A stretch of 64,000 nucleotides of DNA from contig JACRBN010000016.1 in the NCBI GenBank assembly GCA_016213105.1, positions 248,001-312,000 on the forward strand. The letters are read 5' to 3'. Both the position numbers and the translations under genes were made by a program. This document shows, piece by piece, positions 8,992-18,455 of the stretch. The first letter of the stretch is position 1. Every line of letters starts with the position of its first letter. The notes beneath the pieces are model-generated. The model was not told the origin of the DNA and did not search any database. It saw only the letters and a list, made by a program, of their open reading frames with translations. The stretch is from Chloroflexota bacterium (GTDB taxonomy: Bacteria; Chloroflexota; Anaerolineae; Anaerolineales; Villigracilaceae).

Positions 8992-9495
8992 TTAATTTAC
9001 GCGATGAATGCTTGCCACAGACAATTCAACAGGGATTTGACGATTTCCGATCAGCGACAAAAGCACGCGCACACGCTCCGCGCCGGAAAGGTAGATATCG
9101 AATATCCCTTCATAATCCATGAAGATGCCTTCATGAATTACGATATTGTCGCCTTTTTGCAGGGATATGGTTTTCTGCCCGGTGGCCGCCACGAGCGCAT
9201 CCACCCGCTGCCTGATCGCATAAATCAGGCTGTCTGGGATAAACGCAGGCTCATCGCCAAAGGAGACAAGGCCCGCCGCGCCCGGGATCCATTCAAGGCA
9301 GGAGATGCCGACCCGTTCCAAGTCAGCATGAACGAACAAGTACCCCGGAAAGTAGGGCTGCACTTTTTTGGCGCGCGGATTGACTGGATTCACCTTGATA
9401 CACGGATAATACGATTCGAGATTCCGTATACAATATTGTTTCCAGAGAATTTCTTCATGCCTGGGTTTGCTATGAGCAACATACCATTTTTCCAT
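8992..9495 (-). CDS. NusG/RfaH-like antiterminator of the polysaccharide operon
   Basis: A 167-residue NusG paralogue. The N-terminal NGN domain is clear: EKWYVAHSKPRHEEILWKQY, then VQPYFPGYLFVHADLERVG. The C-terminal KOW-like part begins at LQKGDNIVIHEGIFMDYEG. It matches the specialised NusG proteins (RfaH, UpxY, LoaP) that are encoded first in long polysaccharide operons and prevent premature termination. The ATG at 9495 is used; a TTG two codons upstream (9501) is an alternative with slightly better spacing to GGAGA. Being first in the operon and far shorter than its targets fits processive antitermination of 956-8882. Confidence 0.9.
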   Translation of the reverse strand: MEKWYVAHSKPRHEEILWKQYCIRNLESYYPCIKVNPVNPRAKKVQPYFPGYLFVHADLERVGISCLEWIPGAAGLVSFGDEPAFIPDSLIYAIRQRVDALVAATGQKTISLQKGDNIVIHEGIFMDYEGIFDIYLSGAERVRVLLSLIGNRQIPVELSVASIHRVN

Positions 9496-9585
9496 TCGCA
9501 AGCATTCTCCATACTCATGTTGGCGCCAAATCGGTATCTTCCCGGTGGAAGGGGCCTTTGCTTTGGATAGCTTTACTTTACTCTT

Positions 9586-9654
9586 TCAAATCTTTTTGAT
9601 ATTTAGAGTTTTATTTGAAATTATTTGAGATAAATTTGAGTTATATAATCAAAT
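9586..9654. promoter_or_regulatory. Cluster of ATTTGA half-sites in the AT-rich divergent intergenic region
   Basis: The 392 bases between the polysaccharide operon and the giant sensor gene hold no credible gene. They are strikingly AT-rich. The hexamer ATTTGA occurs at 9613, 9623 and 9634 (about one helical turn apart) and again at 9822 and 9845. Its complement TCAAAT lies at 9586 and 9649. 9634-9654 forms a dyad, ATTTGA-GTTATATAA-TCAAAT, that contains TATAAT. This looks like a regulator-binding and/or curved promoter region for one or both divergent units. Confidence 0.45.
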
Positions 9655-9862
9655 AAATGCTAAAATATGAACTCTCCTCCATCCTCGAGTATTCCTTCCA
9701 ATTCGATAACCTCCATTACACTCATCAAGAAGCCAGTCCATTTCTCATCCAGGGCTCGAATCCCCGTAACCCGCTGGAAAGCACCCCCGCCCAGGTTCCG
9801 TTTCATTTCCGAAGGGAAAATATTTGAAATGATTCTCTTTTTCTATTTGAGTAAATCCGCTC

Positions 9863-9868
9863 TATAAT
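9863..9868 (+). promoter_or_regulatory. -10 element upstream of the giant sensor gene
   Basis: TATAAT lies 25 bases before the ATG at 9894, giving a predicted 5' leader of roughly 20 bases. No good -35 is seen at 16-18 bases; an ATTTGA half-site (9845-9850) sits in the spacer region, so an activator or repressor may act here. Confidence 0.5.
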
Positions 9869-9893
9869 ACAAATACGCCCAAATTAAGATTTC

Positions 9894-12800
9894 ATGAGTC
9901 ACCCGCGTTCGGCCTTCCCCGTGTCTGTGGCGCTCCTCTATTGCATCATCGGAGGAGTATGGATCGTTTCCACAGATTACGCCGTTCATCTGCTCGTACA
10001 GGACCCGCAGGTGGCAAACGGCCTTCAAACAGCCAAGGGGTGGTTCTTTGTCATTGCCAGCGCGCTCGTCCTGTATTATGTGCTGCACAAGGAAACCCAA
10101 ACCCGCGAACACGCCGAACAGGAATACCGTAATATTTTCGAAAACAGCCCGGAGGGATTCTTTCAATCCACCCCGCAGGGCGTTTTTCGCAGTGTCAACC
10201 CATCCATGGCGCACATCTTCGGGTACGAATCCCCGCAGGAGATGATCGCTCTCATTAATGACCTCAGCATCCAGCTACATCCCAACCAGGAAAACCGTCG
10301 ACGGTTTGTGGAGGAGTTGCTCCAGCACGGTTCGGTAGAAAACTTCGAAGCCCAGAACCTGCGCAAGGATGGAAGCACGATCTGGACATTGACCAATGCC
10401 CGCGTGGTCAGGGGGATGGACGGGGAGATCCTGTACTACGAGGGTTTCCTCCAGGACATCACCCAACGTAAAAAAGCGGAACTGGCCCTGCTGGAAAGCG
10501 AGTGGAGCTTTCGCGGGCTGTACGACAACAATCCACTGATGCTCTTCAACATGGACCGCAATGGAGTCATCCTCGCGGTCAATCAAACCACCAGCCAGCG
10601 CCTGGGGTATTCGAGCGAGGAGCTGGTTGGCAGGCGCGCGATCGATTTCACGCACAGACACGACCGCAAAAGCGTCCTGCGCATCGCCATCGAATGCATC
10701 CAAAAATCGAATGAAATCCGCCAATTGGAGTTTCGCGTCATCACGCGGGCCAATGAAAGCTTGTGGGTGGAGGGCAGCGCGCGCGCCTTCATTGACGCGC
10801 GCGGCAAGATCAACATGTTCGTGGTTTGCGAAGACATCCAGGAAAGAAAATACGCCGAATCCGAGTTGATCATGGCGGAGGAGCGCTATCGCGCGCTGGT
10901 GGAACAATTACCCGTGGCCGTCTACAGGGAGGCCTACGGCGAGTTAAATCACCATCTCTACCTAAGCCCCCGCATCGAAACGATTTTGGGATATACCCAC
11001 GAAGAACTGATCCAGCAACCGGGCATCTGGCGGGAGGCCATCCACCCCGAAGACCGCCAGGCCATCGAACTGGAGAATCAGCGCACAGACGAAACCCTCG
11101 AACCGTACCAAATGGAGTATAGAGCCTTCAAAAAAGATGGAAGTCTCATCTGGCTGCGCGACCAGGCGGTGGTGATATTCGACGAGAACGAAAAACCGCA
11201 GTACTGGCAGGGCCTGTTGATGGATATCACAGCCCAGAAGAAAGCGCAGGAATTGCTTACAAAAAGCGAGGAATCCTATCGCGGGCTGTTCAATACGGTC
11301 GCCGATGCCATCTACATCCAGGATGTCAATGGCTTCTTCCTCGACGTGAACGAGGGCGCCGTCAAAATGTACGGATACAGCCGCGAGGAGTTGATCGGGA
11401 AATCTCCCTTGGATGTGTCTGCCCCGGGGAAAAACGATTTGGAGGAAGTCGGCAAAAAAATCGAGCTTGCCTTCAAGGGGGAGGCGCAGCAATTCGAATT
11501 TTGGGGACAAAGAAGGAACGGCGAAATCTTTCCCAAAAATGTACGGGTTGCCCGCGGAACCTACTTTGGGAAAAACGTGCTGATCGCCTTCGCCGAGGAT
11601 ATTACCGAGCGCAAAAAAGTGGAGGAGGCCCTGCGGTCCGCCGAGGCCCGCTACAGAAACCTGGTGGAGCACCTGCCCGCCGTGGTGTACATCGATTCCG
11701 CCGAGGATACATCCACGCTCTACGTCAGCCCGCAAATCCAGACTCTGACCGGGTACACGCCCGCTGAGTGGACGGCCGACGAAAACTTGTGGGTGAACTC
11801 CATTCATCCGGAGGACCGCGAGGCGGTCGTGCAGGCGGAACGTCACATGTATGAAACCCATGAACCCTTCGGCCGCGAGTATCGGCTCATCCGCCGCGAC
11901 GGGCAGGTCATCTGGGTGTACGATCAAACCGCCCCGCTTTACAGCACGGATGGAAAGCCGCTCTACTACCAGGGCGTTTTTCTGGACACGACCAAACAGC
12001 GCCAGGCTGAAGAAGCCATCCGCCAAAGCGAGGAACGCTTCAGCAAGGTGTTCGAATCCAGTTCCATCGCGATCTGCATCACCACCCTGGCAGAGGGCAG
12101 ATTCATCGACGCCAACCAGGCTTATTGGAATTTATTTGGCCTGACGCCCGAAAACGCCATCGGCCACACGGCCGTCGAATTGAACATCTGGAAAAATGAA
12201 AAAGGCAGGAGAAGGCTGGTTCGCCGCCTTCGGGAAAGTAAATCCCTGCGCGGCGTCGAGGGAAGTTTCACCACCTCCCGGGGCATCCGGCGCGACACGC
12301 TCATTTTCTACGAGTTGATCAACCTGGACGGGCAGGACTGCATCCTGTCCATGTTCCATGATATTACCGAGCAGAAAAAAGCCCAGGATGACCTGCGCCG
12401 CAAGGAAGCCATCCTGAATGCGATTGCCTTCGCCGCCGACCAATTCCTCAAGTCGCCATACTGGACCAGCGCCATTTCGGCCATCCTCGAAAAAATGGGA
12501 AACGCCGCCCAGGCCAGCCGCGTTTACATTTTCCAAAAATTGGATGACGAGTCTGCGCACAGTGTGGTCAGGCAGCGTTACGAATGGTGCGCGGCGGGAA
12601 TCACATCCTTCCAGGGCGATGTCTCCATGCAAGGATTCGACATGGTCGAGAATGGCCTGGGACGCTGGGTGGGTTTGATCGAAAGCGGCAGGCCGGTGTA
12701 TGGCGTCGTCAGGGATCTGCCGGATGGGGAAAAAACCGAATTCGTAAGGCAGGGCATCCTTTCCATCATTTGCATGCCCATCATGATTGGTCAGGATTGG

Positions 12801-15800
12801 TGGGGCTTCATTGGGCTGGATGATTGTGTCGCGGAGCGCGTGTGGAGCGAGAGCGAAAACGAAGCCCTGCATACGGCCGCCAGCATCATCAGCGCAGCCA
12901 TCCAAAGGGAGCAATCTGGCGAGGCGGAGAAAAAGCAGTTGAGTGAGTTGATCATGCTGCACGCCGTCGCGCTGGCCAGTTCCACTGCGGCCAACGCGGA
13001 CGAGTTGATCCAGCGCATCACCGCGATCATCCACGAGAACCTGAAAGCGGACAATTGCGGCATCCTGCTGGTCAGCAAAAATGGCAGGCTGATCGAGCCG
13101 CACCCCTCCTACATCGAGAGCGCCCATTCGGCATCGAATGAACCCATGCAGATCGAACAGGGCGTGGTGGGCAAGGTTGCCCTGACCGGCCAACCCGTGC
13201 GCCTGGACAACGTGAAACACATTTTCGAATACGTTGCGATCGCGCCGGATATCCAGTCCGAACTGTGCGTCCCGATCACCTCCGGGGGACAGGTGGTCGG
13301 CGTCATCAATATCGAAAGCAAAACCGCTTCAGCCTTCAGTGAAACAGACGAGCGGCTGATCAACACGGTCGCAGGCGGCTTGGGGACCGCCATCGACAAA
13401 TTCAAATTGTTCGATACCGAACGCCGCAGGGCGCGCGACGCCGAAAACCTGCTGGAAGCCACCGCCAGCCTGAACAGGTCCCTCGACCTCGCGGAGCTGT
13501 TCGAAGTCACCTTTGACATGCTGGCCAGGTTCACTCCGTTCGACAGCGCCTCCATCTTCATCCTGGATGGAGATTCTGTGAAAGTGGCGGCGACGAAGAA
13601 CCTGCCGCCCGGGCTGGCCGCCATTGGCAGCCTTTTTCCTCTCTCAGACAAATGGAGATGGATTTACACAAACCGCTGTCCCCTGATCCTCGAGGATGCG
13701 CAAAACGACGCCTCCTTCGATAAATGGGAAGGCTCCGAATACATTCACGGTTGGATTGGCCTGCCCCTGGTGGTCAAGGATCAGGTGATCGGATTCGTCC
13801 ACCTCGACAGCAGCACCCCCGGGGCCTTCACCGAGGAACAGTCCATCCTGCTCCAAACCTTCGTAAACCAGGCAGCCATTGCCATCGAGAACGCCCGTCT
13901 GTTCGAGGCCGAACAGCAGCGGCGGCACGAGGCCGAAACCCTGCGCGAGGTCGCCACCGCGGTAGCATCCACCCTTGATGAGGAAACCGCCATCCAAGTG
14001 ATCCTGGAGCAGCTTTCCAAGGTGGTGCCGTTCAAAAGCGCCTCGGTGCAAATTCTCGGGGATGGATACCTCGAAATCGTGGGCGGGGTAGGCTGGCCCG
14101 ACCCATCCGCGGTGAAGGGATTGCACTTCCCCGTGCCAGGCGACAATCCCAACACGGTCGTCATCCAGGAAAAACGACCCTACCTGCTCAAAAATGCGTC
14201 CTCCAACTTTGGACCCTTCCACCAGCCGCCGCACGCCCACATCCATTCCTGGCTCGGCGTCCCGCTCATCGTGCGCGACCACGTGATTGGCATGTTGGCC
14301 GTCGACCACTCGGAAAAGGATTTTTACACCGCGGAGCATGCCCACCTGGTCGAGACCTTCGCCATCCAGGCGGCGATTGCCATCGAGAACGCGCGCCTGT
14401 TCGCCGCCGAACAAAATCAGCGCCTCCGCGAAGCCTCGATGCTCGACCTGATGACCCTGGCCGCCTCCTCCCTCGATCTCGATGTGGTCAACCAAAACAT
14501 CCTCAGTCGCATCATCAAATTGATCCCCTGCGACTCCGGGACGATCCAGATCCTCAAGGAGGATCGCCTGCGCATTTCCGCCGCCATCGGTTTCGAGACC
14601 CGGGTGATCAAACCCGGCAACACCCTCCTGGTTGATGACTTTCCACTCAACGCCAGGATCATCACCAGCAAGCAGCCCATCCGTCTCGACAACGTAAAGA
14701 ACAACGACAACTACCGCTGGATCCCGGGCATCAGCAATATCTGTTCGTTCATGGGAATTCCCATCCTCTTCAAGGGCGAGATCATCGGCATTGTCACCCT
14801 CGACAGCAGCCTGGATGCCCGCTTCACAAAGGAAGACGAGGAACTGGGCCTGGCCATCGCGACCAACGCCGCCAATGCCATCGGGAACGCGCGCCTGTTC
14901 GAGCTGGAGCAGCAGCGCAGGCAGGAGGCCGAGAACATGCGCCTGGCCGCCTCGGCCATCACATCGACCCTGGATGCCCGCCAGGTGCTGGAAACCATCC
15001 TGATCGCCCTGCAGCAGGTGGTGCCCTATCACAGCGCGACGATGTTCCTGCTCGAAAATGAAACGGTGAAGATCGCCGCCACCCAGGGACTTTCCGATCC
15101 CGAAGCTGCGCTCCAGCGCGTCTTTCCGGCCGATAATCGGCTCTTCCTTGCCATGAACGAAAGCAATCAACCCATCATCCTGTACGATGCGCAGGTCGAC
15201 CCGCGCTTCGAAAAATGGATTGCCGAGGATGTGCGTGGCTGGATGGGAGTGCCGCTCATCACCCACGGGAGCATCGTCGGCTACATCACCCTCGACAGCG
15301 ACAAGACCGGCAATTTCGACGAGAACGCCGCCGAGCTGGCCCAGACCTTCGCCTCCCAGGCCGCCATCGCCATCGACAACGCCCGCCTGTACGAAGAAAC
15401 GCGCCGTCGTCTGAGCGAGCTGGAAGTCGTCAGCCGCGTTTCCTTCGCCCTGCGCTCCACACAGGATCCCAACCGCATGCTGCCGACCCTGATGAAGGAA
15501 ATCCTGAGAAGCATGGAAACGGATGCGGCCTCCATCTGGTTGTACAACCCCAGAACCTACATGCTCGACCGGGTGATTGCAAGCGGCTGGCAAAATGAAA
15601 TCGACATCAAATCCCTGCACCCGCACGAGTCCATCGTCGGGCACGTTTATCAGACCGGGGAAGTGCATCTGATCCAGGATTTCCCCAAGGATCCGTACAC
15701 GCATCCTGTGCTTGCCGACCAGAAAGGGGAAGGCTGGGGCGGCATTGCCGTGCCGATCCGCACCACGTCCCAGACCATCGGCGCTGTGATCGTGGCCGTG

Positions 15801-16991
15801 CCCCAGCCGCGCAAGGTGGAACATCACCAGGCGCAACTGCTGATCACCCTGGCGGAAATCGCGGGCAGCGCCATCCATCGCGCCCAGTTGTATGATCAAA
15901 GCGAGGAACAGGTCAGGCGCCTGACGGCCCTGCGCGACGTGGATACCGCCATCGCATCCAGCTTCGACCTGCACACGACGCTCAGCATCCTGTTGGACCA
16001 CACCCTGTCACAGCTCAACGTGGATGCCGCCACCATCCTGACCTACAACGCTGACATGCGCACCCTCAACCACATCGCCAGCCTGGGCTTCCGTCGATCC
16101 AGTTCCATCCAGGCTTCCATGCGCATCAACAATCGCCTGCTCAACCAGGCCCTGCTCGAACGCAGGGACATCTTCGTGGAAAATATTGCGGGCGAAATCA
16201 ATCACCACCGCAAGGAATTGGCGGTCGGGGAAAATTTCGTCAGTTATTTTGCCACCCCGTTGACCAGCAAGGGACACGTCAAAGGCCTGCTCGAAGTCTA
16301 CCTGCGCCAACCCTTCATGCCGCAGTCCAACTGGGTGGATTTCTTCCACACCATCGCCGGGCAGGCAGCCATTGCCATCGACAATTCGCAACTGTTCGAA
16401 AACCTCCAGCGCACCAACCAGGAACTGGCCCTGGCGTATGACACCACCCTCGAAGGCTGGGGCCGGGCGCTCGAATTGCGCGACAAGGAAACACAGGGTC
16501 ACACCCTGCGGGTCACCGAACTGACCGTGCGCCTGTCCCGCCGACTGGGCATCCCCGAAACGGCTCTCATCCACATCCGCCGCGGCGTGCTCCTGCACGA
16601 CATCGGCAAGATGGCCGTGCCCGACCATATCCTCAAAAAGACGGGACCGCTCACCCTGGACGAATGGGCCGAGATGCGCCAGCATCCAAAATATGCCTAC
16701 GACTTGCTCTATCCCATTCCATACCTGCGCCCGGCATTGGACATCCCCTATGCCCACCACGAGTTTTGGAACGGTGAGGGCTATCCGCGCGGGTTGAAGG
16801 GCGAGAACATCCCCGTGGCGGCGCGCATCTTTGCCGTGGTGGACGTTTACGACGCGCTGCTCTACGACCGTCCCTACCGCGAAGCCTGGCCGAAGGATAA
16901 GGTATCCAAGTACCTGCTGGCCGAATCAGGCACCCACTTCGACCCTGCCATCGTAAGCGAGTTCCTTAGAATGCTCGAAGAGGATGAATAG
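9894..16991 (+). CDS. Giant membrane-anchored PAS6-GAF8-HD-GYP signalling protein
   Basis: A 2365-residue protein. Two transmembrane helices lie at about 9-28 and 48-66. Six PAS domains follow, each about 125 residues, beginning near 80, 197, 322, 453, 577 and 707; most end in the PAC-type DITxRKKAE/DITEQKKAQ linker. Eight GAF domains begin near 835, 1020, 1185, 1350, 1512, 1682, 1845 and 2015, many ending in AIAIENARLFE. An HD-GYP domain (about 2186-2365) has LLHDIGKMAVPD and HHEFWNGEGYPRG, so the metal-binding HD and GYP motifs are intact. Such domains hydrolyse cyclic di-GMP to GMP. No histidine kinase or GGDEF is present. It faces the polysaccharide operon divergently, so control of exopolysaccharide by c-di-GMP turnover is a reasonable inference. 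No Shine-Dalgarno is obvious. Confidence 0.92.
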   Translation: MSHPRSAFPVSVALLYCIIGGVWIVSTDYAVHLLVQDPQVANGLQTAKGWFFVIASALVLYYVLHKETQTREHAEQEYRNIFENSPEGFFQSTPQGVFRSVNPSMAHIFGYESPQEMIALINDLSIQLHPNQENRRRFVEELLQHGSVENFEAQNLRKDGSTIWTLTNARVVRGMDGEILYYEGFLQDITQRKKAELALLESEWSFRGLYDNNPLMLFNMDRNGVILAVNQTTSQRLGYSSEELVGRRAIDFTHRHDRKSVLRIAIECIQKSNEIRQLEFRVITRANESLWVEGSARAFIDARGKINMFVVCEDIQERKYAESELIMAEERYRALVEQLPVAVYREAYGELNHHLYLSPRIETILGYTHEELIQQPGIWREAIHPEDRQAIELENQRTDETLEPYQMEYRAFKKDGSLIWLRDQAVVIFDENEKPQYWQGLLMDITAQKKAQELLTKSEESYRGLFNTVADAIYIQDVNGFFLDVNEGAVKMYGYSREELIGKSPLDVSAPGKNDLEEVGKKIELAFKGEAQQFEFWGQRRNGEIFPKNVRVARGTYFGKNVLIAFAEDITERKKVEEALRSAEARYRNLVEHLPAVVYIDSAEDTSTLYVSPQIQTLTGYTPAEWTADENLWVNSIHPEDREAVVQAERHMYETHEPFGREYRLIRRDGQVIWVYDQTAPLYSTDGKPLYYQGVFLDTTKQRQAEEAIRQSEERFSKVFESSSIAICITTLAEGRFIDANQAYWNLFGLTPENAIGHTAVELNIWKNEKGRRRLVRRLRESKSLRGVEGSFTTSRGIRRDTLIFYELINLDGQDCILSMFHDITEQKKAQDDLRRKEAILNAIAFAADQFLKSPYWTSAISAILEKMGNAAQASRVYIFQKLDDESAHSVVRQRYEWCAAGITSFQGDVSMQGFDMVENGLGRWVGLIESGRPVYGVVRDLPDGEKTEFVRQGILSIICMPIMIGQDWWGFIGLDDCVAERVWSESENEALHTAASIISAAIQREQSGEAEKKQLSELIMLHAVALASSTAANADELIQRITAIIHENLKADNCGILLVSKNGRLIEPHPSYIESAHSASNEPMQIEQGVVGKVALTGQPVRLDNVKHIFEYVAIAPDIQSELCVPITSGGQVVGVINIESKTASAFSETDERLINTVAGGLGTAIDKFKLFDTERRRARDAENLLEATASLNRSLDLAELFEVTFDMLARFTPFDSASIFILDGDSVKVAATKNLPPGLAAIGSLFPLSDKWRWIYTNRCPLILEDAQNDASFDKWEGSEYIHGWIGLPLVVKDQVIGFVHLDSSTPGAFTEEQSILLQTFVNQAAIAIENARLFEAEQQRRHEAETLREVATAVASTLDEETAIQVILEQLSKVVPFKSASVQILGDGYLEIVGGVGWPDPSAVKGLHFPVPGDNPNTVVIQEKRPYLLKNASSNFGPFHQPPHAHIHSWLGVPLIVRDHVIGMLAVDHSEKDFYTAEHAHLVETFAIQAAIAIENARLFAAEQNQRLREASMLDLMTLAASSLDLDVVNQNILSRIIKLIPCDSGTIQILKEDRLRISAAIGFETRVIKPGNTLLVDDFPLNARIITSKQPIRLDNVKNNDNYRWIPGISNICSFMGIPILFKGEIIGIVTLDSSLDARFTKEDEELGLAIATNAANAIGNARLFELEQQRRQEAENMRLAASAITSTLDARQVLETILIALQQVVPYHSATMFLLENETVKIAATQGLSDPEAALQRVFPADNRLFLAMNESNQPIILYDAQVDPRFEKWIAEDVRGWMGVPLITHGSIVGYITLDSDKTGNFDENAAELAQTFASQAAIAIDNARLYEETRRRLSELEVVSRVSFALRSTQDPNRMLPTLMKEILRSMETDAASIWLYNPRTYMLDRVIASGWQNEIDIKSLHPHESIVGHVYQTGEVHLIQDFPKDPYTHPVLADQKGEGWGGIAVPIRTTSQTIGAVIVAVPQPRKVEHHQAQLLITLAEIAGSAIHRAQLYDQSEEQVRRLTALRDVDTAIASSFDLHTTLSILLDHTLSQLNVDAATILTYNADMRTLNHIASLGFRRSSSIQASMRINNRLLNQALLERRDIFVENIAGEINHHRKELAVGENFVSYFATPLTSKGHVKGLLEVYLRQPFMPQSNWVDFFHTIAGQAAIAIDNSQLFENLQRTNQELALAYDTTLEGWGRALELRDKETQGHTLRVTELTVRLSRRLGIPETALIHIRRGVLLHDIGKMAVPDHILKKTGPLTLDEWAEMRQHPKYAYDLLYPIPYLRPALDIPYAHHEFWNGEGYPRGLKGENIPVAARIFAVVDVYDALLYDRPYREAWPKDKVSKYLLAESGTHFDPAIVSEFLRMLEEDE

Positions 16992-17042
16992 CGACTTTAC
17001 CTGGGGGATGCGGGTTGATCGATCAACAAGCCAGGGAATGAA

Positions 17043-17070
17043 AAAGGGATGGCCGTGCGGCCATCCCTTT
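17043..17070. terminator. Bidirectional intrinsic terminator between sensor gene and tyrS
   Basis: AAAGGGATGGCC-GTGC-GGCCATCCCTTT is a 12-bp perfect stem with a 4-base loop, A-rich before and T-rich after, so it can serve both convergent genes. Confidence 0.9.
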
Positions 17071-17108
17071 TATTGGTGCAGTGGTAATCGTTCCCGAATT
17101 AGGCGCGC

Positions 17109-18320
17109 CTACACGACGCGCAGGAAGCGCCGCTTGCCAACTTGCAGCACGCCAGGATGCGGGAAGGGAGCATCGCCGCGCTCCAGCGTCTCACCGTCCA
17201 GGCGGACGCCCTTCTGGTCGATCAGGCCGCGCGCCTTGCTCTTGCTCTCCGCCAGCCCCGCCGCCAGGATCACATCCAGCACGGTCTCGCCCGCCTTGAG
17301 GCTGTACTCGGGCATTTCATCGGGCACTTCCTTTTGCTGGAACATCTTGACAAAATTTTCCTGCGCGGAATCGGCAGCCGTCTCGCCATAGAAGATGCTG
17401 GTGATCTCGCGCGCCAGTTTCATCTTCGCGTCGCGCGGGTGCATCGCAGCGGATGCCACCGCCTTCTCGACCTCATCGATCTCCTGCGGCGAGAAGCGCG
17501 TCACCAGGCGGTAGTACTTGCTCATGGCCGCATCGGGCACGGACATGACCTTGCCGTACATATCGTCCGCCGTGGACGTGATCGGCACGATGTTGCCCAT
17601 CGACTTGGACATGCGCTGGACGCCGTCGGTGCCGGGCAGGATGCCGCAGATGACGCCCACCAGCGGCTTTTGGCCGAGGGCCTCCTGCAGCTTGCGTCCC
17701 GCCACGATGATGTTGAACAACTGGTCCGTCCCGCCGACCTGGATGTCGGTTTCCATGGCGGCCGCGTCGTAGCCCTGCATCAGCGCGTAGAAGGTCTCGT
17801 GCAGGTAGATCGGCTCGCCCTTCTCAAGGCGGTTGGCGAAATTCTCGCGCGCCAGGAATTGCTGGACGGTGAAATTCTGTCCCAGGCGGATCAAGTCCAC
17901 CAGCGTCAGCTTGGACAGCCACTCGCCGTTCTCGCGGATCTTCGTTCTGGCGGGGTCGAGCACGCGGAAGGCCTGGTCCGAGTAGGTTCTGCCGTTGGCG
18001 GCCACCTGCTCCTGGGTCAGGATCGGGCGGGCCTTGTTCTTGTCGGAGGGATCGCCCACCAGCGCGGTGTAGCTCCCGATCAGGAAGGTCACCTCGTGCC
18101 CCAAATCCTGGAACTGGCGCAGCTTGCGCATGGTGATGGTGTGGCCCAGGTGCAGGTCCGTGGACGTGGGATCATAGCCGCAGTACACGCGCAGGGGACG
18201 GCCCTCCTTTTGGGCCAATTCGAGGCGCTCGCGCAATTCGGCGGTCATGGCCTTCTTCAGGTCCTCGTCGCCGTATTCCGTGCCTTGCATCAAAAGTTCG
18301 ACTTGCTCTTCAATGTTCAT
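17109..18320 (-). CDS. tyrS: Tyrosyl-tRNA synthetase
   Basis: A 403-residue class I synthetase that charges tRNA-Tyr. The HIGH motif is HLGH at residues 57-60 and the KMSKS motif is RMSKS at 236-240. A C-terminal S4-like RNA-binding domain (KSKARGLIDQKGVRLDGE) completes it. The sequence around HLGH (DPTSTDLHLGHTITMRKL) matches the TyrZ-type branch. The ATG at 18320 has a strong GGGAGGT ribosome binding site; a TTG at 18383 in the same frame lies inside the terminator hairpin and is not the start. Its leader contains a Tyr-rich leader peptide and attenuator (see 18402-18449 and 18352-18380), so expression is probably controlled by Tyr-tRNA charging. Confidence 0.97.
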   Translation of the reverse strand: MNIEEQVELLMQGTEYGDEDLKKAMTAELRERLELAQKEGRPLRVYCGYDPTSTDLHLGHTITMRKLRQFQDLGHEVTFLIGSYTALVGDPSDKNKARPILTQEQVAANGRTYSDQAFRVLDPARTKIRENGEWLSKLTLVDLIRLGQNFTVQQFLARENFANRLEKGEPIYLHETFYALMQGYDAAAMETDIQVGGTDQLFNIIVAGRKLQEALGQKPLVGVICGILPGTDGVQRMSKSMGNIVPITSTADDMYGKVMSVPDAAMSKYYRLVTRFSPQEIDEVEKAVASAAMHPRDAKMKLAREITSIFYGETAADSAQENFVKMFQQKEVPDEMPEYSLKAGETVLDVILAAGLAESKSKARGLIDQKGVRLDGETLERGDAPFPHPGVLQVGKRRFLRVV

Positions 18321-18351
18321 GGGAACCTCCCGACAAAAAATGGCAAACAAA

Positions 18352-18380
18352 AACGCGCCCGCGATGGTGAAGGGCGCGTT
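18352..18380 (-). terminator. Attenuator terminator in the tyrS leader
   Basis: On the minus strand AACGCGCCC (18380-18372), an 11-base loop and GGGCGCGTT (18360-18352) form a 9-bp GC-rich stem followed by TTTTGTTTG. It stands 31 bases before the tyrS start codon. The loop bases UUCACC (18371-18366) can instead pair with GGUGGA (18392-18387), with CGC/GCG extending the pairing across a bulge; that alternative fold traps the 5' arm of the terminator and acts as a candidate antiterminator. Confidence 0.82.
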
Positions 18381-18401
18381 CAAAACTCCACCGCAGACAG
18401 G

Positions 18402-18449
18402 CTAGGGGTGGGAATAATAGTAATAGGTTTCGCGCTTCAATTCGAACAT
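18402..18449 (-). CDS. tyrS leader peptide with four consecutive Tyr codons
   Basis: The 15-codon ORF reads MFELKRETYYYYSHP, with the Tyr codons TAT TAC TAT TAT at codons 9-12, then a TAG stop. The ATG lies 7 bases after the TATAAT element, so the transcript probably starts at or next to this AUG (leaderless). A ribosome stalled on the Tyr codons would leave 18395-18387 free to form the antiterminator; a ribosome reaching the stop codon would cover it and let the terminator form. This is the geometry of classical ribosome-mediated attenuation. Too short for routine gene callers. Confidence 0.8.
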   Translation of the reverse strand: MFELKRETYYYYSHP

Positions 18450-18455
18450 GCGCCT

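Noticed and set aside
9667-9867. 66-residue ORF in the AT-rich region before the sensor gene
   Set aside because: Ser/Pro-rich translation without a ribosome binding site or domain; it runs across the putative -10 element.
13644-16001. 785-residue open frame antisense to the giant sensor gene
   Set aside because: It lies wholly opposite the coherent PAS/GAF/HD-GYP reading frame, has no recognisable domain and arises from GC-rich codon bias.
18320-18449. T-box riboswitch upstream of tyrS
   Set aside because: The conserved T-box sequence AGGGTGGNACCGCG is missing and the leader is only about 130 bases, too short for a specifier domain. A leader peptide fits better.
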